Source: an uncultured Lachnospiraceae bacterium (GTDB lineage: Bacteria; Bacillota; Clostridia; Lachnospirales; Lachnospiraceae). From it: a DNA stretch of 8,259 nt. Shown here in pieces: positions 1 to 6,490 of this stretch. The translations under genes and the position numbers were made by a program. Location: contig CAKRNX010000098.1 of assembly GCA_934371475.1 (NCBI GenBank), positions 1 through 8,259 of the forward strand, given 5' to 3'. The notes beneath the pieces were generated by a model. That model searched no databases. It was not told the DNA's origin and worked only from the letters and a program-made list of their open reading frames with translations. The number at the start of each line of letters is the position of its first letter. The stretch's first letter is position 1.

Positions 1-1
1 T

Positions 2-799
2 GGAATGCCCAGAGAGCAGATCACGGCAGTGACGATGCCGTGTTTTGGAACGACAAACCGGACTTATCAGAATGCCTGCCTGATGACAAGGACGCTTGGC
101 TGTACGCTGCGTGAAGTCAATATCAAAGAAGCGGTAAATATTCATTTCCGTGACATTGGTCATGATCCGTCTGTGCAGGATGTGACATATGAAAACTGTC
201 AGGCAAGGGAGCGGACTCAGATCCTGATGGATGTGGCCAATCAGGTGAACGGTCTTGTGATCGGAACCGGAGATATGTCAGAGCTGGCGCTTGGATGGGC
301 GACCTACAACGGCGACCATATGTCCATGTACGCGGTGAACTGTTCTGTACCGAAGACACTTGTGCGTCATCTGGTGCGCTATTACGCGGATACCTGCCAG
401 GATGAAAAGCTTTCCGCAGTGCTTTTGGATGTGCTGGATACCCCGGTCAGCCCGGAGCTGCTGCCGCCCAAAGACGGTGAGATTGCGCAGAAAACGGAGG
501 ATCTGGTGGGACCTTACGAGCTGCATGATTTCTTCCTGTACTATGTGCTGCGTTTCGGTTATTCTCCCAAAAAGATTTACCGGATTGCGAGACTGGCATT
601 TGCAGGCGTGTATGAGAATGATTTTATTCTGAAATGGTTAAAGACATTCTACTGGAGATTTTTTGCACAGCAGTTTAAACGCTCCTGCATGCCGGACGGC
701 CCCAAGGTCGGATCGGTCGCGCTCTCCCCGAGGGGAGATCTGCGGATGCCGAGTGATGCCTGCGTGAAAATCTGGCGGGATGAGCTGGATCAGATATAG
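2..799 (+). CDS. nadE: Glutamine-dependent NAD(+) synthase, C-terminal part (5' end outside window)
   Basis: This enzyme makes NAD+ in the cytosol from nicotinic acid adenine dinucleotide, ATP and ammonia, the ammonia coming from glutamine in the long form. The reading frame is already open at the window edge, so the ATG at position 5 is an internal Met, not the start. Counting from that Met, the visible part has the conserved family stretches ENCQARER (about 63-70) and GTGDMSELALGW (about 87-98) followed by YNGDHMSMYAVN (101-112), which belong to the synthetase domain around the deamido-NAD and ATP site. The N-terminal glutaminase domain and the SGG(L/F)DS P-loop would lie upstream and cannot be seen. 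The extended C-terminal tail after the core, with aromatic-rich FFLYYVLRFGYSP, fits the roughly 640-residue clostridial glutamine-dependent form rather than the short ammonia-dependent enzyme. It ends with TAG at 797-799. Confidence 0.93.
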   Translation, partial: GMPREQITAVTMPCFGTTNRTYQNACLMTRTLGCTLREVNIKEAVNIHFRDIGHDPSVQDVTYENCQARERTQILMDVANQVNGLVIGTGDMSELALGWATYNGDHMSMYAVNCSVPKTLVRHLVRYYADTCQDEKLSAVLLDVLDTPVSPELLPPKDGEIAQKTEDLVGPYELHDFFLYYVLRFGYSPKKIYRIARLAFAGVYENDFILKWLKTFYWRFFAQQFKRSCMPDGPKVGSVALSPRGDLRMPSDACVKIWRDELDQI

Positions 800-851
800 A
801 TCATGCGGGATGCTAACCGGGGGTGGGGGTTATATTGGATGTGAGATGACT

Positions 852-868
852 CCCGGGGTATTCCTGGG
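852..868 (+). other. Short GC-rich hairpin after nadE
   Basis: The six bases 852-857 (CCCGGG) pair with 863-868 (CCTGGG), with one G-U pair and a five-base loop. The following bases are A-rich with only a weak T content (TTGTAAAAT), so it is a poor match to an intrinsic terminator. It may still help end or stabilise the nadE transcript. Only the pairing is seen; the role is inferred. Confidence 0.35.
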
Positions 869-931
869 TTGTAAAATAAAGAAAAATGTAATAAGCAATA
901 AGAGCAGGTGAATTCTGAAAACAGATGATAG

Positions 932-966
932 CAGAAAAGCAGGACTGCGAATGCTGCAGTTTTCTG
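932..966 (+). other. Hairpin, 11 bp with a two-base bulge
   Basis: Bases 932-938 (CAGAAAA) pair with 960-966 (TTTTCTG), and 939-942 (GCAG) pair with 954-957 (CTGC). The bases A958 and G959 are bulged, and the loop has 11 bases. No T-tract follows, so it is not a terminator. It lies in a run of hairpins between nadE and the methyltransferase gene and may be part of a structured RNA or untranslated region. Confidence 0.45.
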
Positions 967-1006
967 ATGACTGGGAACTGTAACAACAGAAGCACTTGGC
1001 AGAAGG

Positions 1007-1060
1007 CCGGACAGGAAAATAAGCCTTATAAAAAGGCGGATTCTTCTGTCCGGTTGTGTT
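1007..1060 (+). terminator. Long imperfect hairpin with U-rich tail, candidate terminator
   Basis: Outer arms 1007-1014 (CCGGACAG) and 1046-1053 (CTGTCCGG) are perfectly complementary. Inside them a second perfect stem, 1023-1027 (GCCTT) with 1033-1037 (AAGGC), closes a five-base loop. Most of the bases between the two stems also pair (1015-1016, 1018-1020 with 1040-1042, 1044-1045). A T-rich stretch follows (TTGTGTTTTATTT from 1054). This is the best candidate for a Rho-independent end of the nadE transcript, although it is about 200 bases past the stop codon and the tail is broken by G residues. It could instead be part of a structured leader of the downstream gene. Confidence 0.5.
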
Positions 1061-1111
1061 TTATTTCACAGAAAATTGTGCCCGGTGAAAAAAGTCTTCG
1101 ATCTGGCGTAT

Positions 1112-1128
1112 ATTGTCTGGCGGACAAT
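1112..1128 (+). repeat. Inverted repeat ATTGTC-5-GACAAT
   Basis: A perfect six-base inverted repeat (1112-1117 and 1123-1128) with spacer TGGCG is nearly palindromic over 17 bases. It could be a protein-binding operator or a small RNA hairpin. It lies about 175 bases upstream of the methyltransferase start, with no promoter clearly attached to it. Confidence 0.3.
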
Positions 1129-1229
1129 GGATTGGCATCGATCGAAACAGAGGAGAGACGGCACAGCCCGCAGAGAGGAAGCGCACTTTTGTTCCATGAT
1201 TTACCTTGTATTTTATCCCCCCACGGGGC

Positions 1230-1258
1230 TTGCGGCGTTTGGGACAAGATGATATAAA
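1230..1258 (+). promoter_or_regulatory. Candidate sigma-A promoter for the methyltransferase/importer unit
   Basis: TTGCGG (1230-1235) and TATAAA (1253-1258) are separated by exactly 17 bases. The -10 element matches consensus at five of six positions, the -35 at only three. Transcription would start near 1265, giving a leader of about 38 bases before the ATG. The assignment rests on spacing and the -10 only; no better promoter is visible close to the gene. Confidence 0.35.
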
Positions 1259-1269
1259 CTATGGTAGTT
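1257..1269 (+). repeat. Small inverted repeat over the presumed -10/+1 region
   Basis: AACTA (1257-1261) and TAGTT (1265-1269) form a perfect inverted repeat with a three-base centre. It overlaps the end of the candidate -10 element and the expected start of transcription, a usual place for a repressor operator. Five-base arms are short enough to arise by chance, so the operator role is tentative. Confidence 0.25.
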
Positions 1270-1302
1270 AATTTTTTGACAGATAAAACGGGGGAAAGAT
1301 AA

Positions 1303-2082
1303 ATGATGCAGGCAGCTGAAAAACTCAGACAGGATACATTGTTGGATGAAATTGAAATTTACTGGTCAAAGCGGGCAGACAGTTATTCGCAGGAAGTGCG
1401 TTACGAGATGGCGCATGAGAATGAACAGAACTGGATGAGTGTACTGACCGAATATCTGAAGAATGCGCCGGGGAAAAAGATCCTGGATATCGGTACAGGC
1501 CCCGGATTTTTTGCGATTGGACTGGCAAAAAGAGGGTATCAGATGACAGCGGTGGATTATACGCCCAATATGCTGAGTGAGGCCAGAAAAAATGCGAAAG
1601 ATCTGGAAGATCAGATTACATTTCTTCGGATGGATGCGCAGCATCTGAATTTCCCGGATACATGTTTTGACGGGATTGTGACCCGGAACCTGACCTGGAA
1701 TCTGGAGCAGCCCGAACAGGCATACAGGGAATGGCGTCGTGTGTTGAAAAAGGGCGGTATTATGCTGAATTTTGACGCCGGATGGTATAATTATCTGTTT
1801 GATGACAGGAAAGCACAGGAGTTCAGTAATGACCGCAGGAATGTAAAGGATGCGAAAATCAAAGATTTTGAAGCATATTCCGAGAGCGCAAAAATGGAAG
1901 AAATTTCCAGGAAGTTGATTTTAAGCAGATGTCAGCGCCCGAATGCGGATGTGGAGATGCTGTATCAGGCTGGCTTCCGCAAGGTGTTTACGGATCTGCA
2001 GATCGGAGACCGTGTGCTGGATGAGGTAGAAAAGATAAATTACGGATCAAGAAAAATGTTTATGCTGTGCGCAATTAAATAA
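1303..2082 (+). CDS. Class I SAM-dependent methyltransferase, importer-associated
   Basis: A 259-residue cytosolic methyltransferase of the Rossmann-fold class. Motif I is ILDIGTGPG (residues 60-68), which binds the SAM methionine part. The acidic residue at the end of strand 2 is D85 in TAVD, contacting the ribose. D111 in RMDAQHLNFPD matches the adenine-contact motif. FDGIVTRNLTW (122-132) is the motif IV region, followed by the usual RRVLKKGG turn (145-152). The acceptor is set by the N-terminal helices and the C-terminal part (about 165-259), neither of which identifies a known family. A strong site, GGGGGAAAG at 1290-1298, precedes tandem ATGs at 1303 and 1306; the first is taken. The gene lies 131 bases ahead of an ABC importer on the same strand, suggesting a small-molecule substrate linked to the imported ligand. 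The methyltransferase class is secure; the substrate is unknown. Confidence 0.9.
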   Translation: MMQAAEKLRQDTLLDEIEIYWSKRADSYSQEVRYEMAHENEQNWMSVLTEYLKNAPGKKILDIGTGPGFFAIGLAKRGYQMTAVDYTPNMLSEARKNAKDLEDQITFLRMDAQHLNFPDTCFDGIVTRNLTWNLEQPEQAYREWRRVLKKGGIMLNFDAGWYNYLFDDRKAQEFSNDRRNVKDAKIKDFEAYSESAKMEEISRKLILSRCQRPNADVEMLYQAGFRKVFTDLQIGDRVLDEVEKINYGSRKMFMLCAIK

Positions 2083-2089
2083 GCGATGG

Positions 2090-2150
2090 CTGTCTACAGA
2101 CAGAAAGCAGTGCGGTATGAATGAGCGCCCAGCCGGAGGCTTTTATTTTT
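2090..2150 (+). promoter_or_regulatory. Spacer with small hairpins and a T-rich tract before the binding-protein gene
   Basis: The gap 2083-2213 holds a CTGTC/GACAG hairpin (2090-2094 with 2099-2103). It also holds AGCC-GGA-GGCT (2131-2141) running directly into a T-rich tract, TTTTATTTTT (2141-2150). The second element has the outline of a weak intrinsic terminator, but its stem is only 4 bp. It could cause partial termination or pausing and so set the ratio of methyltransferase to binding protein. No clear promoter was seen in the gap. Confidence 0.25.
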
Positions 2151-2213
2151 ACAGGACGCGATTTTCTGCGAAATAAAAAAGATAAATTGAATCAGAAAGG
2201 TAAACTGAAAAAG

Positions 2214-3752
2214 ATGATAAAAACAGGAAGAAGAAAAAGAAAGTTTAGATTTCTCCCGGCAGCGGCTCTGGCAGTCTTGCTGTGCGCATCGGCGGCTGTC
2301 ACCGCAAATGCGGAGGAAGAGAAGATTTTGAAAGCCGGTGTGGCATTTAATATCGCATCGATGGATGCACATCAGGACTATTACGGGTGGTATACGAATG
2401 TTTACGGAGTGACAGAGGAACTGTTTCATTTGAATGCAAGCTTTGAGGTGGAGCCGTGGCTGGCAGAAGATGCACAGAATGACGGTAACATCTGGACGGT
2501 GACATTAAAGGACGGGATTGCTTTTTCCAACGGCAAGGCTGTTACGGCAGATATGGTAGTGAGGAACCTTGAGCGGGCTGCGCAGGTAAATGAGCGCTTT
2601 GCCTATCTGGCGGAGTTTGAGATGGAGGCGGTAGATGAGCGCACCTTTACGATCACCACGCCGGAAGTGTATCCGACTCTGAAAAATGATCTGGCCAGTC
2701 CGGAACTGGCGATCATGGATCTGGATGCTTCAGAAGATCTGGATCATGCGCCGGTCTGTACGGGGCCGTTTGTAGTCAAAGAGTTTGAGCCGAATGGAGA
2801 TCTGGTCAAAGTGGTCCGCAATGAGAATTACTGGAATGGAGAGGCCAAACTGGACGAAGCCTGGTTCTATTATATGCAGGATGATGATACGAAGCAGATG
2901 GCGCTCCAGAACGGGGAGATTGACTGTTATGATTTCGTATCCGCATCGGCAGCGGAGATTTATGAGGCAGATCCCGAGCATTACCATGTGACGGTGCTTC
3001 CGGCAGCCAGACTGCAGTTTTACATTCTTAATGAAGACAGGATGGATGATGCGCTGCGTCAGGCTGTGAATCTGATCGTAGATAAAGATGCGATTGCCTC
3101 TTATCTTGGAGGCACGGTAACTCCGGCAGAGGGACCGTTCAGCACAGAGGCGGCTTACGGTCAGGTGAGCGTTCCGGACGCGGATGTACAGAAGGCACAG
3201 CAGGTGCTGGAGGCAGACGGTTATATACTCAATGACAATGGCTTTTATGAGAAGGACGGGCAGGAGGCAAATCTGAATATTTCCTATTATGCGGCCCGTT
3301 CACTGGATACGATTGCAGTGCTGATCCAGGAAGAGCTGAAGAATGCAGGCATCAATTCCTATCTTGTATGTGAGGAAGATCCGGACAGCACCTATATTGC
3401 AACCGGAGATTTTGATCTGGCGCTCTACTGTATGATTGCAGACAAGGCGGGAGATCCGTATTACTTTATTGACAGTACGTTAAGAGAAGGATCCTATTTT
3501 GATGTGGGCGGTTTTGACAGTGAGGAATGCGAAGCGCTGATTGATCAGCTCAAATATGAGACGGATACGGAAGAGAGAGCCAGACTGGCAAATGAGATCG
3601 TTCAGATTGCAGTAGATGACAATGCGTTTGGCTACGTGGGACTTTTTAACAAAATTACGGTAACGCTTCCGGGAGTGACCGGTTTTGCGGAAAATCTCCC
3701 CTATGATTTTTACGGTGTGGATGTCAATTCAGATAAGGAAGCAGATTTGTAA
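2214..3752 (+). CDS. Extracellular solute-binding protein of a nickel/peptide-type ABC importer (SBP family 5)
   Basis: A 512-residue exported receptor that captures the ligand outside the membrane and delivers it to the permeases encoded next. The chosen start at 2214 gives a classic signal peptide: a basic N-terminus (KTGRRKRKFR), a hydrophobic core (about 13-28) and a signal peptidase I-like ANA site before EEE (cleavage after about residue 33). A longer reading frame back to 2121 would bury this signal and lacks a good ribosome site. AGAAAGG at 2194-2200 is somewhat far from 2214 but usable. The Cys in VLLCAS is not in a proper lipobox because the residue before it is Leu. Family-5 features include WTVTLKDGIAFSNGKAVTADMVVRNLERA and CTGPFVVKEFEPNGDLVKVVRNENYW-type blocks. 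The C-terminal AGDPYYFIDSTLREGSYFDVGGFDSEECEALIDQL region resembles NikA-type receptors more than oligopeptide receptors. The ligand (nickel, metal chelate or peptide) is not settled. Confidence 0.9.
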   Translation: MIKTGRRKRKFRFLPAAALAVLLCASAAVTANAEEEKILKAGVAFNIASMDAHQDYYGWYTNVYGVTEELFHLNASFEVEPWLAEDAQNDGNIWTVTLKDGIAFSNGKAVTADMVVRNLERAAQVNERFAYLAEFEMEAVDERTFTITTPEVYPTLKNDLASPELAIMDLDASEDLDHAPVCTGPFVVKEFEPNGDLVKVVRNENYWNGEAKLDEAWFYYMQDDDTKQMALQNGEIDCYDFVSASAAEIYEADPEHYHVTVLPAARLQFYILNEDRMDDALRQAVNLIVDKDAIASYLGGTVTPAEGPFSTEAAYGQVSVPDADVQKAQQVLEADGYILNDNGFYEKDGQEANLNISYYAARSLDTIAVLIQEELKNAGINSYLVCEEDPDSTYIATGDFDLALYCMIADKAGDPYYFIDSTLREGSYFDVGGFDSEECEALIDQLKYETDTEERARLANEIVQIAVDDNAFGYVGLFNKITVTLPGVTGFAENLPYDFYGVDVNSDKEADL

Positions 3753-4709
3753 ATGATGACTGAACTGAGCAGATATACAGGAAAAAGACTGCTGCAGCTG
3801 ATCCCGGTTCTGTTCGGGGTGACGCTGCTTGTATATGCACTGATGTATTTTTCACCCGGAGATCCGGCACAAAAAAAACTGACTGCCGGAGGGGTGGCAG
3901 TGAGTCAGGAAGTGCTGGATGCAGCCAGGGAAAATATGGGGATCAGTCAGTCTTTCCCGGTACAGTATGGCAGATGGCTGCTGGGAGCGCTGCGGGGAGA
4001 CTTGGGCACTTCCTATAAAGACGGACTGCCGGTGATACAAAAACTTGGAAAAGGACTGAAAAATACGCTGATCCTTTCCCTGACAAGTTTCCTGGTGTCG
4101 GTAGTATTGGCGATACCGCTCGGAATTTATGCAGCACTTCGAAAAGATAAAATGGCGGATCGTATGATCCGCCTTCTTGGCTTTGCAGGAAATTCTATGC
4201 CGAGCTTTTTGATTGCTGTGCTTTTGATGTATTTTTTCTGTATTAAGATGAAAACTTTTCCGGTAGTGGCGCATGAGTCGGCGGCAGGGCTGTTTCTTCC
4301 CATCATCACACTGGCGCTTCCTATTACAGGAAGAGTGCTGCGCCAGGTGAGAGCAGAAATACTGGGAGAGCTGAAGCATCCCTATGTATGGGGAGCCAGA
4401 GCGCGGGGGATCAGAGAGCATTTTATTATTTTTGGAAATGTCCTGCATAATGTGATGCCTGCGATACTGACCGTATTGGGACTGGAGATCGGCTCTCTGA
4501 TGACCGGCAGCGTGGTTGTAGAGACTATTTTTATGTGGCCGGGTGTGGGAAAGCTGATGATGGATTCTATTACAGCCAGGGATTATCCGGTGATACAGGG
4601 CATTGTGATTATGATGGCGGTCGTGTATGTGCTGGTGAACTTGGCGGCGGATATCGGCTGTCGTATCCTGGATCCGAGGATACAGGGGGAGGAGGAGCAG
4701 AATGGCTGA
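3753..4709 (+). CDS. nikB: ABC importer permease, NikB/DppB type
   Basis: A 318-residue inner-membrane permease, one half of the translocation channel. It starts with the family N-terminus RLLQLIPVLFGVTLLVYALMYFSPGDPA (12-39), whose first membrane segment leads into an external domain. Further membrane segments are near 105-128, 142-164, 178-196, 232-254 and 280-301. The cytoplasmic EAA-type coupling loop, which contacts the ATPases, is at about 214-237 (GARARGIREH to NVMPA). The conserved block VVVETIFMWPGVGKLMMDSITARDYPVIQG (254-283) is characteristic of NikB/DppB proteins. The gene begins with tandem ATGs at 3753 and 3756 directly after the binding-protein stop, with AAGGAAG at 3735-3741, and overlaps the next gene by 8 bases, so translation is probably coupled. 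The family is certain; the nickel assignment over dipeptide or opine-metal transport is an inference from similarity of the whole cluster. Confidence 0.9.
   Translation: MMTELSRYTGKRLLQLIPVLFGVTLLVYALMYFSPGDPAQKKLTAGGVAVSQEVLDAARENMGISQSFPVQYGRWLLGALRGDLGTSYKDGLPVIQKLGKGLKNTLILSLTSFLVSVVLAIPLGIYAALRKDKMADRMIRLLGFAGNSMPSFLIAVLLMYFFCIKMKTFPVVAHESAAGLFLPIITLALPITGRVLRQVRAEILGELKHPYVWGARARGIREHFIIFGNVLHNVMPAILTVLGLEIGSLMTGSVVVETIFMWPGVGKLMMDSITARDYPVIQGIVIMMAVVYVLVNLAADIGCRILDPRIQGEEEQNG
4685..4696 (+). promoter_or_regulatory. Strong ribosome-binding site of the second permease
   Basis: GGGGGAGGAGGA lies inside the end of the first permease gene, 5 bases before the ATG at 4702. It fixes that ATG as the start and explains the 8-base overlap of the two permease genes. 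Confidence 0.8.
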
Positions 4710-5547
4710 CAGCAGAATAAAAACCGGGCAGAGAAAAAAGGTCAGGATCCTGCTGATGCTGGCTGGCCTTCTGATTCTGCTGAGCATCGCTGCGCCGTTT
4801 CTGATGCCGAATGATCCCAATGCCACCAATGCGGCGGCAATGAAAGCGCCGCCGAGTCGGGAATTTCCTCTTGGGACAGATAAACTTGGCAGATGTGTGC
4901 TTTCACGCGTGATGGCGGGAGCTTCCACATCTGTTTTTTCGGCACTGGGGCTGGTATTCGTTTCTTTTGTGATCGGAACTGCGGCGGGAATGCTGTGCGG
5001 ATATTACGGCGGTATTCTGGATACGCTGGTGATGCGGATCGCAGATATCTTTCTGGCATTTCCACAGATGGTTTTGGCGATTGCGGTGGCAGGAATGCTG
5101 GGCGGCGGTCTTTTTCATGCCATGTTGGCCCTGGGACTGACGGGCTGGACTATGTATGCGAGACTTGCCCGCAGCGAAACGATGAGACTCTGCCAGGAAG
5201 AATTTGTTCTTGCGGCCCAATTCTCAGGCTGTAAGGATGTGCAGATCCTGCTGGTGCATATCCTTCCTAATATTGCGGGAACGCTTCTGGTGACAGCGGC
5301 AACACAGATTGGAACCTCCATGATCGGGATCGCAGGACTCTCATTCCTTGGTGTGGGCGTGACGCCGCCGCAGGCGGAATGGGGATCCATGATTAATGAG
5401 GCCAGATCGTATCTTCAGACAGCGCCGTGGGCAGTGCTGGCTCCGGCCGGTGCTATGCTGATTACCGTGATGCTGTTTAACCGTCTGGGGGACGCGCTGA
5501 GAGATCTGATGGATGAGGGAGAGCGGAAAAAAGAAAATGAATCGTGA
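4702..5547 (+). CDS. nikC: ABC importer permease, NikC/DppC type
   Basis: A 281-residue inner-membrane permease, the partner of the NikB-type subunit. Residues 15-34 form the first membrane segment, followed by the family motif FPLGTDKLGRCVLSRVMAGAS (55-75). Most relatives have Asp where this protein has Cys after LGR (C65). The channel segments lie near 77-100, 116-146, 190-218 and 243-260. The EAA-type coupling loop is at about 151-193 (MYARLARSETMRL to LPNIAG). DIFLAFPQMVLAIAVAGMLGGG (115-136) and the WTMYAR turn are typical of NikC. It ends with the usual LGDALRDLMD followed by a short charged tail. It overlaps the upstream permease by 8 bases and the downstream ATPase by 11, marking a tightly coupled operon. 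The family is certain, the substrate inferred. Confidence 0.9.
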   Translation: MADSRIKTGQRKKVRILLMLAGLLILLSIAAPFLMPNDPNATNAAAMKAPPSREFPLGTDKLGRCVLSRVMAGASTSVFSALGLVFVSFVIGTAAGMLCGYYGGILDTLVMRIADIFLAFPQMVLAIAVAGMLGGGLFHAMLALGLTGWTMYARLARSETMRLCQEEFVLAAQFSGCKDVQILLVHILPNIAGTLLVTAATQIGTSMIGIAGLSFLGVGVTPPQAEWGSMINEARSYLQTAPWAVLAPAGAMLITVMLFNRLGDALRDLMDEGERKKENES

Positions 5548-6490
5548 AAATATACTTGAATTTGAGCATGTCACGCTTTCTTATACAGATAATGGAAGAT
5601 GTGCGGCAGCGGATATCAGCTTTCAGATAAAAAAAGGAATGACTCTCGCGCTTCTGGGAGAGAGCGGAAGCGGAAAGACAACGGTGCTGAAAGCGATTCT
5701 CGGGCTGGAACAGCTGAAAGTGCATACAGATAAAGGTAGGATCCTGTATCAGGGACAGGATTTAAAAGATATTACCGCAGAGTGGAAAGGAATGCTGGGA
5801 GAGAAGATTGGGATGATATTTCAGAATCCCGGAATGTCATTTAATCCGATTGTAACCTACAGAAAACAGTTTCGTCAGCTGCTGAAAAGTCATAGATGTT
5901 TTACGGGAAAATCTTCCTATGATATGATAGAAAATCACCTGAAACGCCTGAAGCTGCCGAACGCGGAAAAAATTCTGGACAGCAGACCTTATGAGATGAG
6001 CGGAGGGATGCAGCAGCGGATCGCTGTTGCGGCAGCTATGCTGCTTTCGCCGGAGCTGCTTCTGGCAGATGAACCTACCAGTGCGCTCGACAACCGGTCG
6101 GCAGACGCTGTGCTCGGTGAGCTGGAGCATATCCGGCAGGAAGGAACGGCTGTGCTTCTGGTCACGCATAATATGAAGGTGGCAGAGCAGCTGGCAGACA
6201 AAATCGGAGTAATGTACGGCGGACATCTGGTAGAATACGGAAAGACAGAACAGATACTCAGACGTCCCCTTCACCCGTATACGGCGGCGCTGCTGCAGGC
6301 CGTACCGGTTCAGGGAGGAGAACTCCCGCAGGGGCTTGAGGGACAGCCGCCGCTTTATGGTGCAGAAATGAAGGAATGCGCATTCAGTGAACGGTGCCCC
6401 AGGAGCAGCGCCGGATGCAGGGCAGGGGCCGGCATGATGCGGGAAATAGAGAAAGACCATTTTGTACAGTGCAGGGAGGTTGTCGGATGA
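5537..6490 (+). CDS. ABC importer ATPase, NikD/DppD type, with C-terminal Cys-rich oligopeptide-transporter domain
   Basis: A 317-residue cytosolic ATPase powering the importer. Walker A is GESGSGKT (41-48), the Q-loop Gln is in MIFQNP (Q96), the signature is MSGGMQQR (154-161), Walker B is LLLADEP (174-180) and the switch His is H211 in LLVTHN. After HPYTAALLQAVP (246-257) comes the oligopeptide/dipeptide-type C-terminal domain with four cysteines (C281, C287, C294, C312). These match the Cys pattern that binds a [4Fe-4S] cluster in a structurally studied DppD. The start at 5537 (MNRENILEFEHVTLSY) is preferred. An in-frame ATG at 5513 would add eight charged residues and lies within the stretch that probably serves as the ribosome site (GAGGGAGAG, 5515-5523). 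The gene overlaps its neighbours on both sides. It is expected to pair with the shorter ATPase downstream. Confidence 0.9.
   Translation: MNRENILEFEHVTLSYTDNGRCAAADISFQIKKGMTLALLGESGSGKTTVLKAILGLEQLKVHTDKGRILYQGQDLKDITAEWKGMLGEKIGMIFQNPGMSFNPIVTYRKQFRQLLKSHRCFTGKSSYDMIENHLKRLKLPNAEKILDSRPYEMSGGMQQRIAVAAAMLLSPELLLADEPTSALDNRSADAVLGELEHIRQEGTAVLLVTHNMKVAEQLADKIGVMYGGHLVEYGKTEQILRRPLHPYTAALLQAVPVQGGELPQGLEGQPPLYGAEMKECAFSERCPRSSAGCRAGAGMMREIEKDHFVQCREVVG
6474..6479 (+). promoter_or_regulatory. Ribosome-binding site deciding the start of the second ATPase
   Basis: GGGAGG sits 7 bases before the ATG at 6487, which overlaps the upstream stop as ATGA. It decides against a longer reading from 6394, whose first 31 residues are only an out-of-frame reading of the upstream gene. 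Confidence 0.8.

Noticed and set aside
925..1257. Open frame of 110 residues on the + strand in the nadE-methyltransferase gap
   Set aside because: No adequate ribosome site, no recognisable domain, odd composition, and it runs through two strong hairpins, including the candidate terminator.
1276..1281. TTGACA as a -35 element for the methyltransferase gene
   Set aside because: It lies only 22 bases before the ATG, so a -10 at the right spacing would fall on the start codon.
2121..2213. Longer N-terminus for the solute-binding protein
   Set aside because: It would put 31 polar residues before an excellent signal peptide and has no good ribosome site.
3852..4928. Long antisense open frame of 358 residues across the two permease genes
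   Set aside because: It lies opposite well-conserved permease genes, its product is very rich in His, Arg and Ser with no family features, and it is best explained as a codon-phase shadow.
5837..6460. Antisense open frame of 207 residues opposite the first ATPase
   Set aside because: Opposite a clear ATPase with all motifs in the + frame; composition is unlike a real protein.
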